Shown: positions 28,937-39,867, numbered from the stretch's first letter. The stretch: 64,000 nucleotides of DNA from Campylobacter ornithocola (GCF_013201605.1 NZ_CP053848.1:868001-932000), one strand, 5' to 3'. Notes: a model not told the origin generated them from the sequence alone. Translations and numbers: made by a program.

Positions 28937-29839
28937 TTATTTTTCTTTGTATTTATTTAAAGACAGTAAAGTCAAATTTTCAAATATATTTTGATCATTT
29001 TTGATGATATTTTGCAAGGCATTTTGCAAATAAGTCATAAAAATATCTTCTTCCATCTCTTTAAATACAGGTGAATACAATTCTTTAGTAATTAATTTTA
29101 ACACAACAAGATTAATTAGTTTTGTATCTTTAATAAGCGGAATTTTTGAAATAACCGTTTGAAAATCATCTATATTTAATTTTTGAAAATTATCATTTAG
29201 TATTGTTTTTTTACGATTTTGTGATAATTCATTTTGCAATTTATCTAAAATTTTTCCTATATTTTCATAAGTAAAATCTAAATTAACAGAAGAATTAGAT
29301 TCTATAATAACTTCAGAATTTTTAATATTATTATCCTCTATAAAACTATAATCTATTTTTGTTTCAATAAGTTCTTTAATGTTTTCTTTTGCCTTAAAAT
29401 CTAAACCATCTATTTTTCCTCTAGGTTTTAGCTCTATTTCATCCATCTGTGTGTGTTTTTCTATTTCTTTTATTTCTTTTGCTTGCTTTAAAGTTTCTTG
29501 TTTAATCTCTTTTGAATCAACAAAACGCAACTCAATAAGACCTAACTTTAAAACATCGCCTTTGCTGATAATAATTTCATAACCATCTTCCAATCTAGAA
29601 AAAGAATTATTATAAAAAATATCACTGCCTTCTATAGGCGTCATAGTAAAAAAACCTTCTTCAAAAGTGATCTTCATATGTTTTTCTTTAACAGAATTAT
29701 TTTTATCTTGTATCCAAAATAAACATTCTGGACTCGATCCAACAAGTCCACCAGTTTCATCAAATACACAAGCTACTGTTTTCGTAATATTTTCGTCAAT
29801 ATTTTCAATTATTAATCCTATGGTTTCTTTATCTATCAT
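28937..29839 (-). CDS. tagH: FHA-domain protein of the T6SS (TagH/Fha)
   Basis: A 300-residue cytoplasmic protein whose first 110 residues form a forkhead-associated domain (GSSPECLFWI, then KHMKITFEEGFF, then ISKGDVLKLGLIELRFV), followed by a charged linker and a helical C-terminal region. FHA proteins in T6SS loci act in post-translational control or assembly through phosphothreonine binding. No kinase or phosphatase gene (ppkA/pppA) is seen nearby. It overlaps the 3' end of tssM by 11 bp, placing both in one operon, as in C. jejuni T6SS loci. Confidence 0.85.
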   Translation of the reverse strand: MIDKETIGLIIENIDENITKTVACVFDETGGLVGSSPECLFWIQDKNNSVKEKHMKITFEEGFFTMTPIEGSDIFYNNSFSRLEDGYEIIISKGDVLKLGLIELRFVDSKEIKQETLKQAKEIKEIEKHTQMDEIELKPRGKIDGLDFKAKENIKELIETKIDYSFIEDNNIKNSEVIIESNSSVNLDFTYENIGKILDKLQNELSQNRKKTILNDNFQKLNIDDFQTVISKIPLIKDTKLINLVVLKLITKELYSPVFKEMEEDIFMTYLQNALQNIIKNDQNIFENLTLLSLNKYKEK

Positions 29840-32800
29840 TTTGAGCCTTTGTTATATTTTCTACTATTTTAAAATCACTTAATATCATAATTATATTATT
29901 AATATCTGAGTTGTTATTATTAAGTTTGAAATCAAAATACATTTTTTTATTGTCATTAAATAAAACACTGTAAGATGAATTTGAATTTTTACTTTCCTGT
30001 AATAATTTATACCAAGCCCATTCTCCTTTATATGATTTTGTGTAATTTATATTAGCATCTAAATAAGAATATGCAGTGAAATCAAAACTAGTTCCATTGT
30101 TAAATTCATCAGTTATAACATCTAATTTTGTATGCAATGTATGATCATATATAATAGAAGTATCATTATATTGAACTTTTACAAAAGAAAAATCGGCACT
30201 TAAGTCAAGACTTTGTAAAGTAAAGCGCACTCTCATTACATCATTTGCATTTAGCATTAACTCTGATAAATTACCAGCCTTAGTAATAAAATCCAAAAAT
30301 TCTTTGGAAAAAGTTAATCTTGAGCTAAATTTAGAATTAATAGAGTAAACATTTTTTCTTTTAATTAGAACATTTGTTAAATATTTTTCATAAAACTTAT
30401 TTAAAATTCCATTTTTACCAAAGAAATTTTTAAAAGAATCTATACTTAAATCTTGTGAACTTAATAAATTAAAAGGATAAAAAGGAGCTATATCATTAAC
30501 AAATGGTGTATAAACTTCATTTAACCAAACAGTATTAAACAAAGAAACTCCATGGTTTTCTATAATACTCCAAGCATACAAAGAAAGAGTTGCATAGTAT
30601 TTTTCCAATTCACTTGGTAAATTTTTAATATTTTGTTCAAGAGAACTAAATGGGTCGCTAGAATCTTTACTATCGCTTAAAGCGTATTTTATTTTTTCCT
30701 CAATAGTTTGCGAGTTATTTGTTGTAAAGTCAGTTATTTTTTTATGAATATTAGACAAATCTGTATTTATTAATTCCATGGTTTTTTGATGACTTCCAAC
30801 ATCTAAACCTACAGCAGTAGCACCCGTATTTAAAATAGAATTTTGTTCTATAATTTTATGATAAGCATCAAACGAACTGGTAATCCCCATAAAACTTGTC
30901 TTTATTTCAGCAGCATTAACACCGAGATTATATGCTTGAGTTAGCAAAGTAGCATCGTTAAGATTGGTATTTACACTAACAATTTTTATAAAATTCATTA
31001 AAGGATTTTCTTTTTTAGATAGTATATTAAGTTCATTTAGCATAGAACTTTTGGAAATAAACTTTTTTGGTGCAAGTGAATTTAAAATTTCTTGCCATTT
31101 ATTTTGATATTGCGTTAAATAAATTTTAATAATTCCCATTGCCATATTGCTTCTATTTTCAGAATTTGACAAATCATTTAAAATCCACGAATCAATCTCA
31201 ATGGCTTTATCTATTTTTACATTTAACGTTTGCAAAAAGTCAGCCATACCTTTTTTTGTGTAAATTTCTTCAATACTATCAATTTTAATAGACTCTGAGA
31301 AAACATTGTTAGCAGCAAATCCTAATTCATTTTTAAAATTATATACTTTATTGTTTTTATCTAGAATGATAAAGTTAAGTAAAGTATATATTCTTTGAAT
31401 TTTTGCTACATTATATAGTTTTTCAATAGATAATTTAACCGAAATGTCATCTTGCTGAGAAGTGCTTAAGTCAATCTTTTGAAGTTCATCGATACCAGAT
31501 AGAAAATTTTCTTTAGAAATTTTATATTTTTCTAAAAAATTCCAATTTTCATTAATCCATATTTTTAATAAATCTTTATCAAGATATTTTTGCTCAAACA
31601 ATGATTTATATACATATAAAGTTTTAATTAAGTTATCATAATTATCATCAGTTTGTAATATTATTTCCATTTCTTTTAACAGGGTATTTTTCAACACATC
31701 TTCACTAATTTTATAATATAAATTTTGTGCTTTTTTAAAGCCTTTATATGTTATGTTTAAGCTAAAATATTCAAACAAACTTGCCTTTTCGATTAATTGC
31801 GGATATACACTTAGTATATTTCTTAAATCAACTAATAATTTTGCTTTTTCTTCTATACTCATCATGGGGTAATCTTGCATATTTTTCAACAAAAATGAAA
31901 GATCTGTATAAACACTTTGAGATATTTTTTTTTCTTGCTCACTTTTAAGAATAAAATAAGATGAAATAAAATAAGTCATACAACTCAAAAATATAGTTAG
32001 ACCCACAAGCGATATCTTTTTGTAAAAACTTTTAATTCTACTTAGCGATGAATCTTTAAAGACAATATCTTCAAGCAAAGACTGAACAAAATAACTTTGC
32101 TTACTAAAAGACTGTTTTACTTGAGCTAATGGTTTTTTTATATTATACTTTTCACAAATTGTATCAAGCATAAAATTTCTTGGCACATTTTCTTGATAAG
32201 CACTTACATAATATACCCCTCTTAAAACTGAACTATTTTTTAAAATATTTTCATTTTGGAGTTGCACGATAAAGTCTTTGCTCAATACAAATAAATTATC
32301 CAACTGCTTTAAAAATAAATAAATTTTATTTTTTTCCTCTATAGTGTATATAGAAGAATTTTTATCAACAAAACGTAAAAACAAAGATTTGCTTATCTCT
32401 TCAAAAGACTTTTGAATATCTTCTTCTTTAAAATGTTCTGCAAAACTTACACCAAAAGCTTTTTTTTGAATTTTTTCATTGAAAATATCAAAAAATTCTC
32501 TCATACCTTCTATTAAATCTAATTTTGAAAAAACAACATAAATAGGTAATTGTACACCTAAAATTTTTTCACACTCATGCACCCTTTTTGTTAAATAACG
32601 AATTAAATTATTAGAATATTCTTTTGTGTTTTCTAAAAACAATCGAGTATCAATTATTAAAATAATGCCATTTAATTTACTATGAAAATAATTCTTATTT
32701 AAAAATTTTAAAAAATTTTGCCAAATACTCTTTTTAATTAAAAAGTCTCTATTTTTCTCTATATCATCTTCGGGCAACTCATCGCTACTATTAGGATGAA

Positions 32801-33371
32801 AAAAATCTTCTTGAGAAAAATAATTTCCCTCAGTATCAAGCAAAGCGCCTTTCTTGGAAACATATAAGCTAAAATTATTGGTAGACTTATGCATCTTTTT
32901 ATATGATTCTAAACTATCACTTAAAGGATATTCTATATCAGAATAATTTATAAAAGTACTTTTACCAGCACCTTCATTTCCTACAATAACAACAAGAGGC
33001 AAATTTTTAGTGTTGATATCTTTTTTCCATGTTTGTTTGGCATCTTTTAATGCGATAAAGAAATTTCTTTTTGCTTTGTATAAAAATTCATTAGATTCTT
33101 TTTTAATTTCTTTAAGTCTTATTCTTTTGTCATCCTTAAAAGATTTTATAAAATTACTTAAAGGCTTTAAAAGGAAAAACAAAAAAATACAACACCAAAA
33201 TATAAAAATTATCCCAAATCTTAAATAAGAATTACTAAAAACATAAATTTCATTAAACGCAAATAAAGAACCATAAGCCCAAAAAAATAAACTTAAGACA
33301 ACTAAAATAATAAGTATTAATGTGATTACGAAAATCCTAGATTTTAAAATTTGCATTATTTTTTGAAACAT
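29829..33371 (-). CDS. tssM: T6SS membrane complex protein TssM (IcmF-like)
   Basis: Inner-membrane protein that, with TssL and TssJ, forms the trans-envelope channel of the T6SS. The 1180 residues have two N-terminal membrane helices (about 11-35 and 46-66). A cytoplasmic nucleotide-binding domain carries an intact Walker A (VGNEGAGKSTFIN, near residue 130). A third membrane helix lies near residue 450 (LVGLTIFLSCMTYFISSYF). The large periplasmic part ends in the beta-rich TssJ-binding region. Length is normal. It is transcribed divergently from hcp. Confidence 0.93.
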   Translation of the reverse strand: MFQKIMQILKSRIFVITLILIILVVLSLFFWAYGSLFAFNEIYVFSNSYLRFGIIFIFWCCIFLFFLLKPLSNFIKSFKDDKRIRLKEIKKESNEFLYKAKRNFFIALKDAKQTWKKDINTKNLPLVVIVGNEGAGKSTFINYSDIEYPLSDSLESYKKMHKSTNNFSLYVSKKGALLDTEGNYFSQEDFFHPNSSDELPEDDIEKNRDFLIKKSIWQNFLKFLNKNYFHSKLNGIILIIDTRLFLENTKEYSNNLIRYLTKRVHECEKILGVQLPIYVVFSKLDLIEGMREFFDIFNEKIQKKAFGVSFAEHFKEEDIQKSFEEISKSLFLRFVDKNSSIYTIEEKNKIYLFLKQLDNLFVLSKDFIVQLQNENILKNSSVLRGVYYVSAYQENVPRNFMLDTICEKYNIKKPLAQVKQSFSKQSYFVQSLLEDIVFKDSSLSRIKSFYKKISLVGLTIFLSCMTYFISSYFILKSEQEKKISQSVYTDLSFLLKNMQDYPMMSIEEKAKLLVDLRNILSVYPQLIEKASLFEYFSLNITYKGFKKAQNLYYKISEDVLKNTLLKEMEIILQTDDNYDNLIKTLYVYKSLFEQKYLDKDLLKIWINENWNFLEKYKISKENFLSGIDELQKIDLSTSQQDDISVKLSIEKLYNVAKIQRIYTLLNFIILDKNNKVYNFKNELGFAANNVFSESIKIDSIEEIYTKKGMADFLQTLNVKIDKAIEIDSWILNDLSNSENRSNMAMGIIKIYLTQYQNKWQEILNSLAPKKFISKSSMLNELNILSKKENPLMNFIKIVSVNTNLNDATLLTQAYNLGVNAAEIKTSFMGITSSFDAYHKIIEQNSILNTGATAVGLDVGSHQKTMELINTDLSNIHKKITDFTTNNSQTIEEKIKYALSDSKDSSDPFSSLEQNIKNLPSELEKYYATLSLYAWSIIENHGVSLFNTVWLNEVYTPFVNDIAPFYPFNLLSSQDLSIDSFKNFFGKNGILNKFYEKYLTNVLIKRKNVYSINSKFSSRLTFSKEFLDFITKAGNLSELMLNANDVMRVRFTLQSLDLSADFSFVKVQYNDTSIIYDHTLHTKLDVITDEFNNGTSFDFTAYSYLDANINYTKSYKGEWAWYKLLQESKNSNSSYSVLFNDNKKMYFDFKLNNNNSDINNIIMILSDFKIVENITKAQNDR

Positions 33372-33512
33372 AATTTTTCCTAATATAAATTCAAATAATT
33401 TTTATTTCTATTTATTAATTTTATATTATTTTTACTTATTTTGTATTAAAATATTAAAAGCTTTTAATATAAATATAAATATAAAGTTAAAATTATAATC
33501 ATAAGGAAAAAC
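33372..33512. promoter_or_regulatory. Divergent promoter region tssM / hcp
   Basis: A 141-bp, very A/T-rich gap between the divergent tssM and hcp genes. It must hold promoters for both arms. TATAAT-like boxes occur (for example near 33494), but several overlap and I cannot pick one safely. AAGGA precedes the hcp ATG. No clear operator palindrome is visible. Confidence 0.5.
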
Positions 33513-34028
33513 ATGGCACAACCAGCATATATCAAAATCGAAGGTTCAACACAAGGACTTATTTCAAGTGGTGCTTCTACAGAAGCAAGTATAGGAAATC
33601 GCTATCAAGCAGGACACGAAGATGAGATTATGGCTCAAGAAATTTCTCATATTGTAACAGTTCCAGTTGATCAACAAAGTGGACAACCATCAGGACAAAG
33701 AGTTCATAAGCCTTTTACTTTCACTTGCTCTCTAAATAAAGCAGTTCCTCTACTTTACAATGCACTTACAAAAGGTGAAAGACTTCCGAGTGTTGAAGTT
33801 CATTGGTTTAGAACATCAACAAGTGGTGGACAAGAACATTTTTTTACAACTAAATTAGAAGATGCTATCATTACAGATATTACCTTAGTAATGCCAAATG
33901 CTCAAGAAGCAAACAATCATGACAAAACAGAGCTTTTTAAGGTATCTTTAAATTACAGAAAAGTTATTTGGGAGCATACAGCGGCTGGAACAAGCGGAAG
34001 TGATGATTGGAGAGAAGCAAATTCGTAA
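33513..34028 (+). CDS. hcp: T6SS tube protein Hcp (TssD)
   Basis: Secreted hexameric ring protein that forms the inner tube of the T6SS. The 171 residues show the Campylobacter Hcp pattern: MAQPAYIKIEGSTQGLISSG at the start, HEDEIMAQEISHIVTVP, KPFTFTCSLNKAVPLLYNAL and the end KVIWEHTAAGTSGSDDW. Its G+C is visibly higher than that of the neighbours, as expected of a strongly expressed gene. A strong terminator follows, separating its abundant message from vgrG. Confidence 0.97.
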   Translation: MAQPAYIKIEGSTQGLISSGASTEASIGNRYQAGHEDEIMAQEISHIVTVPVDQQSGQPSGQRVHKPFTFTCSLNKAVPLLYNALTKGERLPSVEVHWFRTSTSGGQEHFFTTKLEDAIITDITLVMPNAQEANNHDKTELFKVSLNYRKVIWEHTAAGTSGSDDWREANS

Positions 34029-34034
34029 CACAAT

Positions 34035-34060
34035 AAGCTCATTGCTAAACAATGAGCTTT
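34035..34060 (+). terminator. Terminator of hcp
   Basis: AAGCTCATTG and CAATGAGCTT form a perfect 10-bp stem with a 5-base loop just after the hcp stop, followed by TTATAT. It would reduce read-through into vgrG and so let hcp be made in excess. Confidence 0.8.
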
Positions 34061-34136
34061 ATATGCTATTTAATATCCTTATCACTTTCATTAAAAATAA
34101 TCCCAATAAATCCCAATACCAACAAAGGTTTTTTTA

Positions 34137-36473
34137 ATGAATGCAAATAACTCTTATCTTAATTTAAAAATTAACAAACTTGATTTTAAAATCACAAAAG
34201 CCATTATAAAAGAAAGCTTGGATCAGATCTTCTTATGTGAATGTGAAGGTTTTTATGAAAATATCAATAATGATATTTTTAGTGATGACAATATTGAATT
34301 TAATCCTAATATGCTTATTGATAAAGAAGCTTCACTTATAATTAAAAATCCTTATGAAAACAAAAAGATAGACTTTTCAACTAATATTGATATGATTTAT
34401 CAGGGAATAATATCTTATGTTGACTATTTAGGTGTTAATCAAGGTAGTGCTAGCAATATTGTAAAAGAAAATTTTAAACAATTAAACCATAAACATTTTT
34501 TTAAGTTTAACTTGCATTCTCCTTTAATAAGACTTGATTTTAATAAAGCAAATCGTATTTATACTCATACAAACATAATAGAAGTAATTAAACAAACCTT
34601 AGCCTATTACAACACCAAGCTAAATAAAAACATTGATTTTTCTAATATTCATCATATATATGAAACTAAAGAATTGATTTCTCAATACAATGAAAGTGAT
34701 TTAGAATTTATCACAAGATTAGCACACAATCATGGCATTTATTTTTATGAAGATAAAGATAATATTTATTTTTATGATTTTTATACTCATAAAGGCAAAA
34801 TAAAAGATATAGTTTTTAATCCTAATATCAACAACCATCTTAATGAAACTTGTATTTACGCACTAAATAAAGAAAAACAAATACAAACTAATGCTTTTAC
34901 TCATTCTAGTAATAATTCCAAACAACCTTTAAGTTTATATTCCTTAAGCACTAAAGCACAAAATGCCAATGTACATTATAATGAGCATTCTTATGAAAGT
35001 GAGTATTCCTTTACACAAAATATTAATTTAAAACAATCCCCTACCCTAAAAGAAAAAAGAAACACTATGCTTAATAATATACTAAAAGCAAAAAGCAATA
35101 TTTATCATCTTAGTTTAAATGAAAGTATTAAAATTAATATTCAAGAAGAAACCACCAAAGAATATACCATTATAGCAAAAGAACAAATTTTAATTGATGA
35201 TGCTATTTTAGCTAATACTATCAACACCAATGATAATTTAAATATTAAAGACTTAAATCTAAGCAAATCTTATACAAATAATTTAACCCTTACCCCATCT
35301 TTTTTAACCTTTACACCTAGTTTTAAATCCAAACCAAAACCTCCGATTAACACTATGGGTATAGTTATAGGAGAAGATTCTAATATAGAAAATCAAAGAA
35401 ATACCATATACACAGATGAATATGGAAGAGTAAAAGTAAGGATTAATCTTTATGCTAATCAAGAAGAATTAGATAATAAAACAAACATGTATCACCATAG
35501 TCCATTCTTAAGAGTAGCTAGTAATGTAGCAAGCAATCATTCAGGTTTTTATCATACACCTAGAATTGGAGATGAAGTTATTATTTCATTTTTAGATGAT
35601 GATATAGATAAACCTTTTATTAGTGGGAGTTTGTATAATGGGGTGAATAATCCTCTTGTCACATTACCATATCATGATCACAAAACCTCCATTAGCTCTA
35701 AAACTATAGGAGTATATGAACAAGGATATAACGAGCTAACTTTATCGAATGTAAAAAATAAAGAACAAATCTATTTAAAAGCAGAAAGAGATTATGATGA
35801 ATTAATCCAACATAACTTTACTCAAAAAATTTTAAATGACAAAGACTCTATAGTAGATGGAATTTATAATGAAAGAATTAAAAAAGTTCACACGCAAACC
35901 ATAGATTTAGCCAAAAATGTCAATGTTGGTGCTGAATATCTAATCAATGTAGGCCTGTCCAAAGATACCATAGTTGGCTTATCAAATACTTTAAATATAG
36001 GAGTAGATAACAAGCTAAGAGTGGCTAAAAATTCAAGTGAATATATAGGAGAAAATAAAGATACCGAAATAGGTGCAAATAAAAACACCATTATACATAA
36101 AGATGAAATTAGAAATGTTAAAGGAAATAAAAAAGAAATTATAGAAGGTTATTACAATATAAACACAAGTAATAAAATGCAAGTTTTGAGCGAAAAGGAG
36201 ATGGATTATAAAAGCAAAGATAACATCCTTTTTACAAGCAACGAATCTATAGGATTTGAAAGTGATAAAAACACAAGCATGGTAGCTGATAATATCACCA
36301 CTTATGCAAAAACAACCCACTACCTAAAAGCTGATAACGAAGCAACCATACAAGTAGGAGAAACATTTATCAATGCCAAACCCGACTGTGTCATCATTAA
36401 AGCAGGTGGAGTAGAAGTAGTGATAGATTCCAAGGGTCTTGTTGTTAAAGGCGGAGAAATTAAAGCAGAGTAA
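34137..36473 (+). CDS. vgrG: T6SS spike protein VgrG (TssI)
   Basis: Trimeric puncturing spike at the tip of the Hcp tube. The 778 residues cover the gp27-like N-terminal part, the gp5 OB-fold region (TDEYGRVKVRINLYANQEE, then HSPFLRVASNVASNHSGFYH and PRIGDEVIISFLDDD) and a C-terminal beta-helix of short repeats. There is no extra C-terminal catalytic domain. It stands at the head of the effector cassette array, as is typical of loci whose cargo is loaded on a dedicated VgrG. The first junction repeat begins 12 bases past its stop. Confidence 0.95.
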   Translation: MNANNSYLNLKINKLDFKITKAIIKESLDQIFLCECEGFYENINNDIFSDDNIEFNPNMLIDKEASLIIKNPYENKKIDFSTNIDMIYQGIISYVDYLGVNQGSASNIVKENFKQLNHKHFFKFNLHSPLIRLDFNKANRIYTHTNIIEVIKQTLAYYNTKLNKNIDFSNIHHIYETKELISQYNESDLEFITRLAHNHGIYFYEDKDNIYFYDFYTHKGKIKDIVFNPNINNHLNETCIYALNKEKQIQTNAFTHSSNNSKQPLSLYSLSTKAQNANVHYNEHSYESEYSFTQNINLKQSPTLKEKRNTMLNNILKAKSNIYHLSLNESIKINIQEETTKEYTIIAKEQILIDDAILANTINTNDNLNIKDLNLSKSYTNNLTLTPSFLTFTPSFKSKPKPPINTMGIVIGEDSNIENQRNTIYTDEYGRVKVRINLYANQEELDNKTNMYHHSPFLRVASNVASNHSGFYHTPRIGDEVIISFLDDDIDKPFISGSLYNGVNNPLVTLPYHDHKTSISSKTIGVYEQGYNELTLSNVKNKEQIYLKAERDYDELIQHNFTQKILNDKDSIVDGIYNERIKKVHTQTIDLAKNVNVGAEYLINVGLSKDTIVGLSNTLNIGVDNKLRVAKNSSEYIGENKDTEIGANKNTIIHKDEIRNVKGNKKEIIEGYYNINTSNKMQVLSEKEMDYKSKDNILFTSNESIGFESDKNTSMVADNITTYAKTTHYLKADNEATIQVGETFINAKPDCVIIKAGGVEVVIDSKGLVVKGGEIKAE

Positions 36474-36484
36474 TAAATGTAGTA

Positions 36485-36540
36485 CTATAATAAACAATAC
36501 TAACTTTAAAGGTAAAAAAATTGCTTAAAATATCAAAAAG
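36485..36540 (+). repeat. Junction repeat J1 (before A1)
   Basis: A roughly 55-base unit beginning ctataataaacaatac and running through AAAGGTAAAAAAATTGCTTAAAATAT. It occurs three times in the array (also 39749-39804 and 42258-42313). Here it supplies the Shine-Dalgarno AAAGG and TTG start of A1. In frame it would encode the tail INNTNFKGKKIA that ends E1 and E2, so the base sequence is a recombination hot-spot or cassette boundary. Confidence 0.85.
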
Positions 36541-37375
36541 AATTTCTATTATAGTTTTTATTGTATTAGTTTTTATCATAATTGCTAGCAATGCTTATAA
36601 CTTTATCCAAGAAGCTTTACAATTTAAAGAAGCTAATGAAAATAAAGCAAGAGAAAATCTTAGTGCTTTAATCAAATGGAGTGAAAACGAAGGTAAGGAA
36701 GAATTAGAATATGCTAAGAATTTAAGCAAAGAAAACTATAATCAAGAAAAAGTTACACAAATGATTATTAAAAATCTTAAGATGATACAAGCTAGTATTG
36801 AAGATATAAGAATTTTAACTATTTATTCATTCCTAGATGAAGATGAGGAACTTTCAAGAAAAGCTAGTCGAATTGTTTTAAATTTAAATAACGATATTAT
36901 ATCCTATCTTTTATACAATGAAAGAAATATCACAAATCATAAAACTTATTTTTTATTTGATAAGGAAAGATTTAAAGTTTTTGAAGATTTTTTATTTTTT
37001 CTAAATACTCGTTTAGAAGAGGATTTTTTGCAAAATAAAATCAAAAGTCATGATTTTTCACATATTGTTTATTATACATCTTCTTTAATTGGAAACAACT
37101 GGGGATTTTCCCATATTTATATTGGAGATCTTTCTAAAAAATTCACATGTAAATTTGATAATTCTAAAACTGCAATAATTTTAAATACAATGAGAAAACT
37201 AAATAAAATTACAGATAATGTTACAAGAAGAATTCGTAAAGATTTTTTTTTAGATAATCAAGCTAAAGAAAAGCTAAAAGAAAATATTAATAAAATTTTA
37301 GAAAACTTCAACAAGAAGACATTGACAAATCTCAACACTCTACAATCCAAACTAAAAGAATGTACAAATGAATGA
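36521..37375 (+). CDS. Membrane-anchored protein A1 of the effector array
   Basis: A 284-residue protein with one N-terminal membrane helix (about residues 8-26) and a long charged domain that should lie in the periplasm. It starts at a TTG with AAAGG 7-10 bases upstream. Its first 93 or so residues are identical with A2 (42294-43175). A second shared block (NERNITNHKTYFLFDKERFK) follows, and the rest differs. It overlaps the start of E1 by 8 bp. No family recognised. Conserved anchor plus variable domain fits an immunity protein or a cargo-specific adaptor. Confidence 0.75.
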   Translation: MLKISKRISIIVFIVLVFIIIASNAYNFIQEALQFKEANENKARENLSALIKWSENEGKEELEYAKNLSKENYNQEKVTQMIIKNLKMIQASIEDIRILTIYSFLDEDEELSRKASRIVLNLNNDIISYLLYNERNITNHKTYFLFDKERFKVFEDFLFFLNTRLEEDFLQNKIKSHDFSHIVYYTSSLIGNNWGFSHIYIGDLSKKFTCKFDNSKTAIILNTMRKLNKITDNVTRRIRKDFFLDNQAKEKLKENINKILENFNKKTLTNLNTLQSKLKECTNE

Positions 37376-39792
37376 GATAGAACTTAACACTCAAAATAAA
37401 ACCTTAAACGAAACAAAAAAAGAATTGCAAATTCTTTTAAAAGATGCAGGTGTGGATGAAATAGGAGAAAAACTACTTAAAGAAATAGAAGATGCAAATA
37501 AAACGGAAAATTTTATGCATCAAAATGAAATTCAAGACAAGAAAGAAACAATCGGCTATTTAAACAACATGTTAGATACAGCAAAACAATTTAAAAAAAA
37601 ACCTCGAACCCTACCTACTCCCTTTTAAAATCATCATAAAAAGAGCAGATAATACTCTTAGTGGAATTGATGCTTTAATAGAATATCAAAAAACAAAAGA
37701 TGGTTTAAAGGTTTCTGTAAAAATTGGTTCTGAAATTATTGCTTCACAACTTTTTAAAATAGGAATACCGATAATAAGCACAGCAGCCATTACAACTTAT
37801 AGTGCGATAGCAATTACAAGCAGCACTTTATTAGGTGTTTTAGCGGCCATTGGTATTGTTAGCACTAGTATGATAATTCTTTGGTGGATTAATTCTAAAA
37901 TAGAAGATTGGTTAAAAGGTAGTGGTATTTCTTTTATTGATTTTATAAGAGAATATGAAACTCATTTAAGTTCTGAAGAAAAATATTATCATAACTTAGC
38001 ACATTGCCATCAAACACAAACTAAAAATATGCAAAGAATTCAATTATATTATAATAGCAAAATTTCAAAAGATTTAAAAAATTATTACTATCCTTTTTAT
38101 GATGTTAAAAAAACGCCATCTTTACTCAATGAAAAAAGTTTACTCAAAACCATATCAAAAGATTATAAAGCATTAAAACTAAAAGATACAATAGATAACA
38201 TCCACATTAACTCAGAATTTTATCTATTAAAAGCTTTATATTTTTGTGAAAGTTTTACAAGTTTTAATCAAAACAATCAAGCCTTATTTAACGAAGAAAA
38301 ATTTCCTTATCATTCCAGCTTTTATACTATATTCTTATTGCACAAAGATAAAATCACAAATACTTACTTAAATGCAAGAAAAGAACTTTATAAAAGCGTT
38401 ATAGAATTTAATTATTCTCAAAATAAAACCTTACTTGAGAATTTAGAGAAAAACGACACCAAAGAAGATTCTAAGCTATTACGCTTTTATAATCTTTCTT
38501 TTAGCCACTTCATCTTAGAAAACAAAGATAAAAATAAAAAGCTTATATTTTTTGACAATGCTTCATCTATGTCAAATCTTTTGCATCTTTATGAGAACAA
38601 TTGTGATATATTTGTTAAAGATGAGTCATTAATCGATATAGCTTTATTAAAACAAAACTATAATCTAGATTTTAATAAACTAAAAACAAGAGTATTTTTT
38701 TATGAAAAACTTCTTTTAGGCGCAAAAGAAGATGAAGTTTTTTCTTTTAATGATGAAAAAATAAATTATTATCTTAAATATGATGAGAATAACTTATATG
38801 CTTTCAAAGATTTAAACATTACTTATGATTATTATCATTGTAAGATTAAAAACTATGTTTTAGCTAAAAATAGTTTAAATATAAAATTAGAACCTAAAAA
38901 GATAAGCAAGAACTATGCTTATGATGATTTAAACCATCAAGATCTAAATTTAACCCACAATAACACTAGCATTATAAACAACACTGCTACTTCAAATTAC
39001 ATCAGCCTTATCATACAAGATGAACATGGCAAGGCTATTGATAATGCTAGCATTAGTATAAAAGGGTATGATCATGAAAAACTAATCAAGCAAAGCGTAT
39101 TAAAATTAAAAACTAATAAAGAAGGTAAGATAAGATTTGATAGAGAAAAAGACTTTAGTAATTGTCATAGTTTTAAAGTTAGATTAGAAGATAATGAAGC
39201 TTATTTAGCCAAACCCTTACAAGATAGCAAAAGAATATTTAATAATTATATCAATCATAAAATAGGACTTATACTTAGGTTTAAAAATAAAGATTATTTT
39301 AAATATGATGGTTTTTATTTATATCATTTTAAAGGAAAAGATTTAATAGCTTCTTATATGGCAAGAAGTGGAGTAGCTAAAGCTGATAATTTAAAACCAT
39401 CAAATAAACAAATTGCTTTTAGTTTTTATCAAGATATAAAAGATAAAACTACCAAGAAAAAAGCATATTTTTATTATGATGATGAAAGTATTAAAGATAA
39501 ATTTGCAAGCTTACCTGAAGGAAAGTATTATTTTAAAATCAATGAGATTAATTACAACAAACAACCTGATTTTTTAAAAACTTATCCTTTTAGCATAGGT
39601 AAGACTTGGGGAAAGTATTGTGTTAGATTATACACAGATAAAGAATGCTCTAAAAGTTTTAAAGAAATAGAAATTTCAAACCCAAACAATGAAAAAGAAA
39701 AAAACAAGAACAAGCAAAGCTTGAGTAAGGGGGATTTGTACAACAATGCTATAATAAACAATACTAACCTTAAAGGTAAAAAAATTGCTTAA
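37368..39792 (+). pseudogene. Effector-like protein E1, frameshifted at an A9 tract
   Basis: Read as one gene this would encode about 807 residues if the A9 run at 37573-37581 were A8. As written, the first frame stops after 86 residues and the second frame (open from before 37628, first ATG 37870) runs to 39792. The frame-corrected protein has a hydrophobic region (about residues 118-175), a helical region related to E2 and E3, and from base 38503 a 1238-bp segment identical to E3 that includes the Ig-like and Tlde1-like parts. After GDLY it switches to the junction tail NNAIINNTNLKGKKIA and stops, just before the expected catalytic region. It could be a phase-variable gene, a decayed one, or a read error. 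Confidence 0.75.
38503..39740 (+). repeat. 1238-bp direct repeat shared by E1 and E3 (E1 copy)
   Basis: This segment matches 45664-46901 in E3 over its full length, with no difference noticed. It covers about 412 codons, ending at GDLY, where E1 switches to the junction tail and E3 continues. The near-identity implies recent duplication or gene conversion. Confidence 0.9.
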
Positions 39793-39804
39793 AATATTAA
39801 AAAA
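39749..39804 (+). repeat. Junction repeat J2 (end of E1)
   Basis: Second copy of the junction unit. It encodes the last residues of E1 (INNTNLKGKKIA, stop). The TTGCTTAAAATAT start of an A-type gene is present but the gene is deleted right after it. One base differs from J1 and J3 in the ACCTTAAAG part. Confidence 0.85.
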
Positions 39805-39867
39805 CTTTCATTGTAATTTTTACAAAAAATATATAAAAAACTATTTTTAGAATATCAAGGAATATAA

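Noticed and set aside
36033-36320. Minus-strand ORF inside vgrG with membrane-like sequence
   Set aside because: It mirrors the VgrG beta-helix repeats and has no start signals; a shadow.
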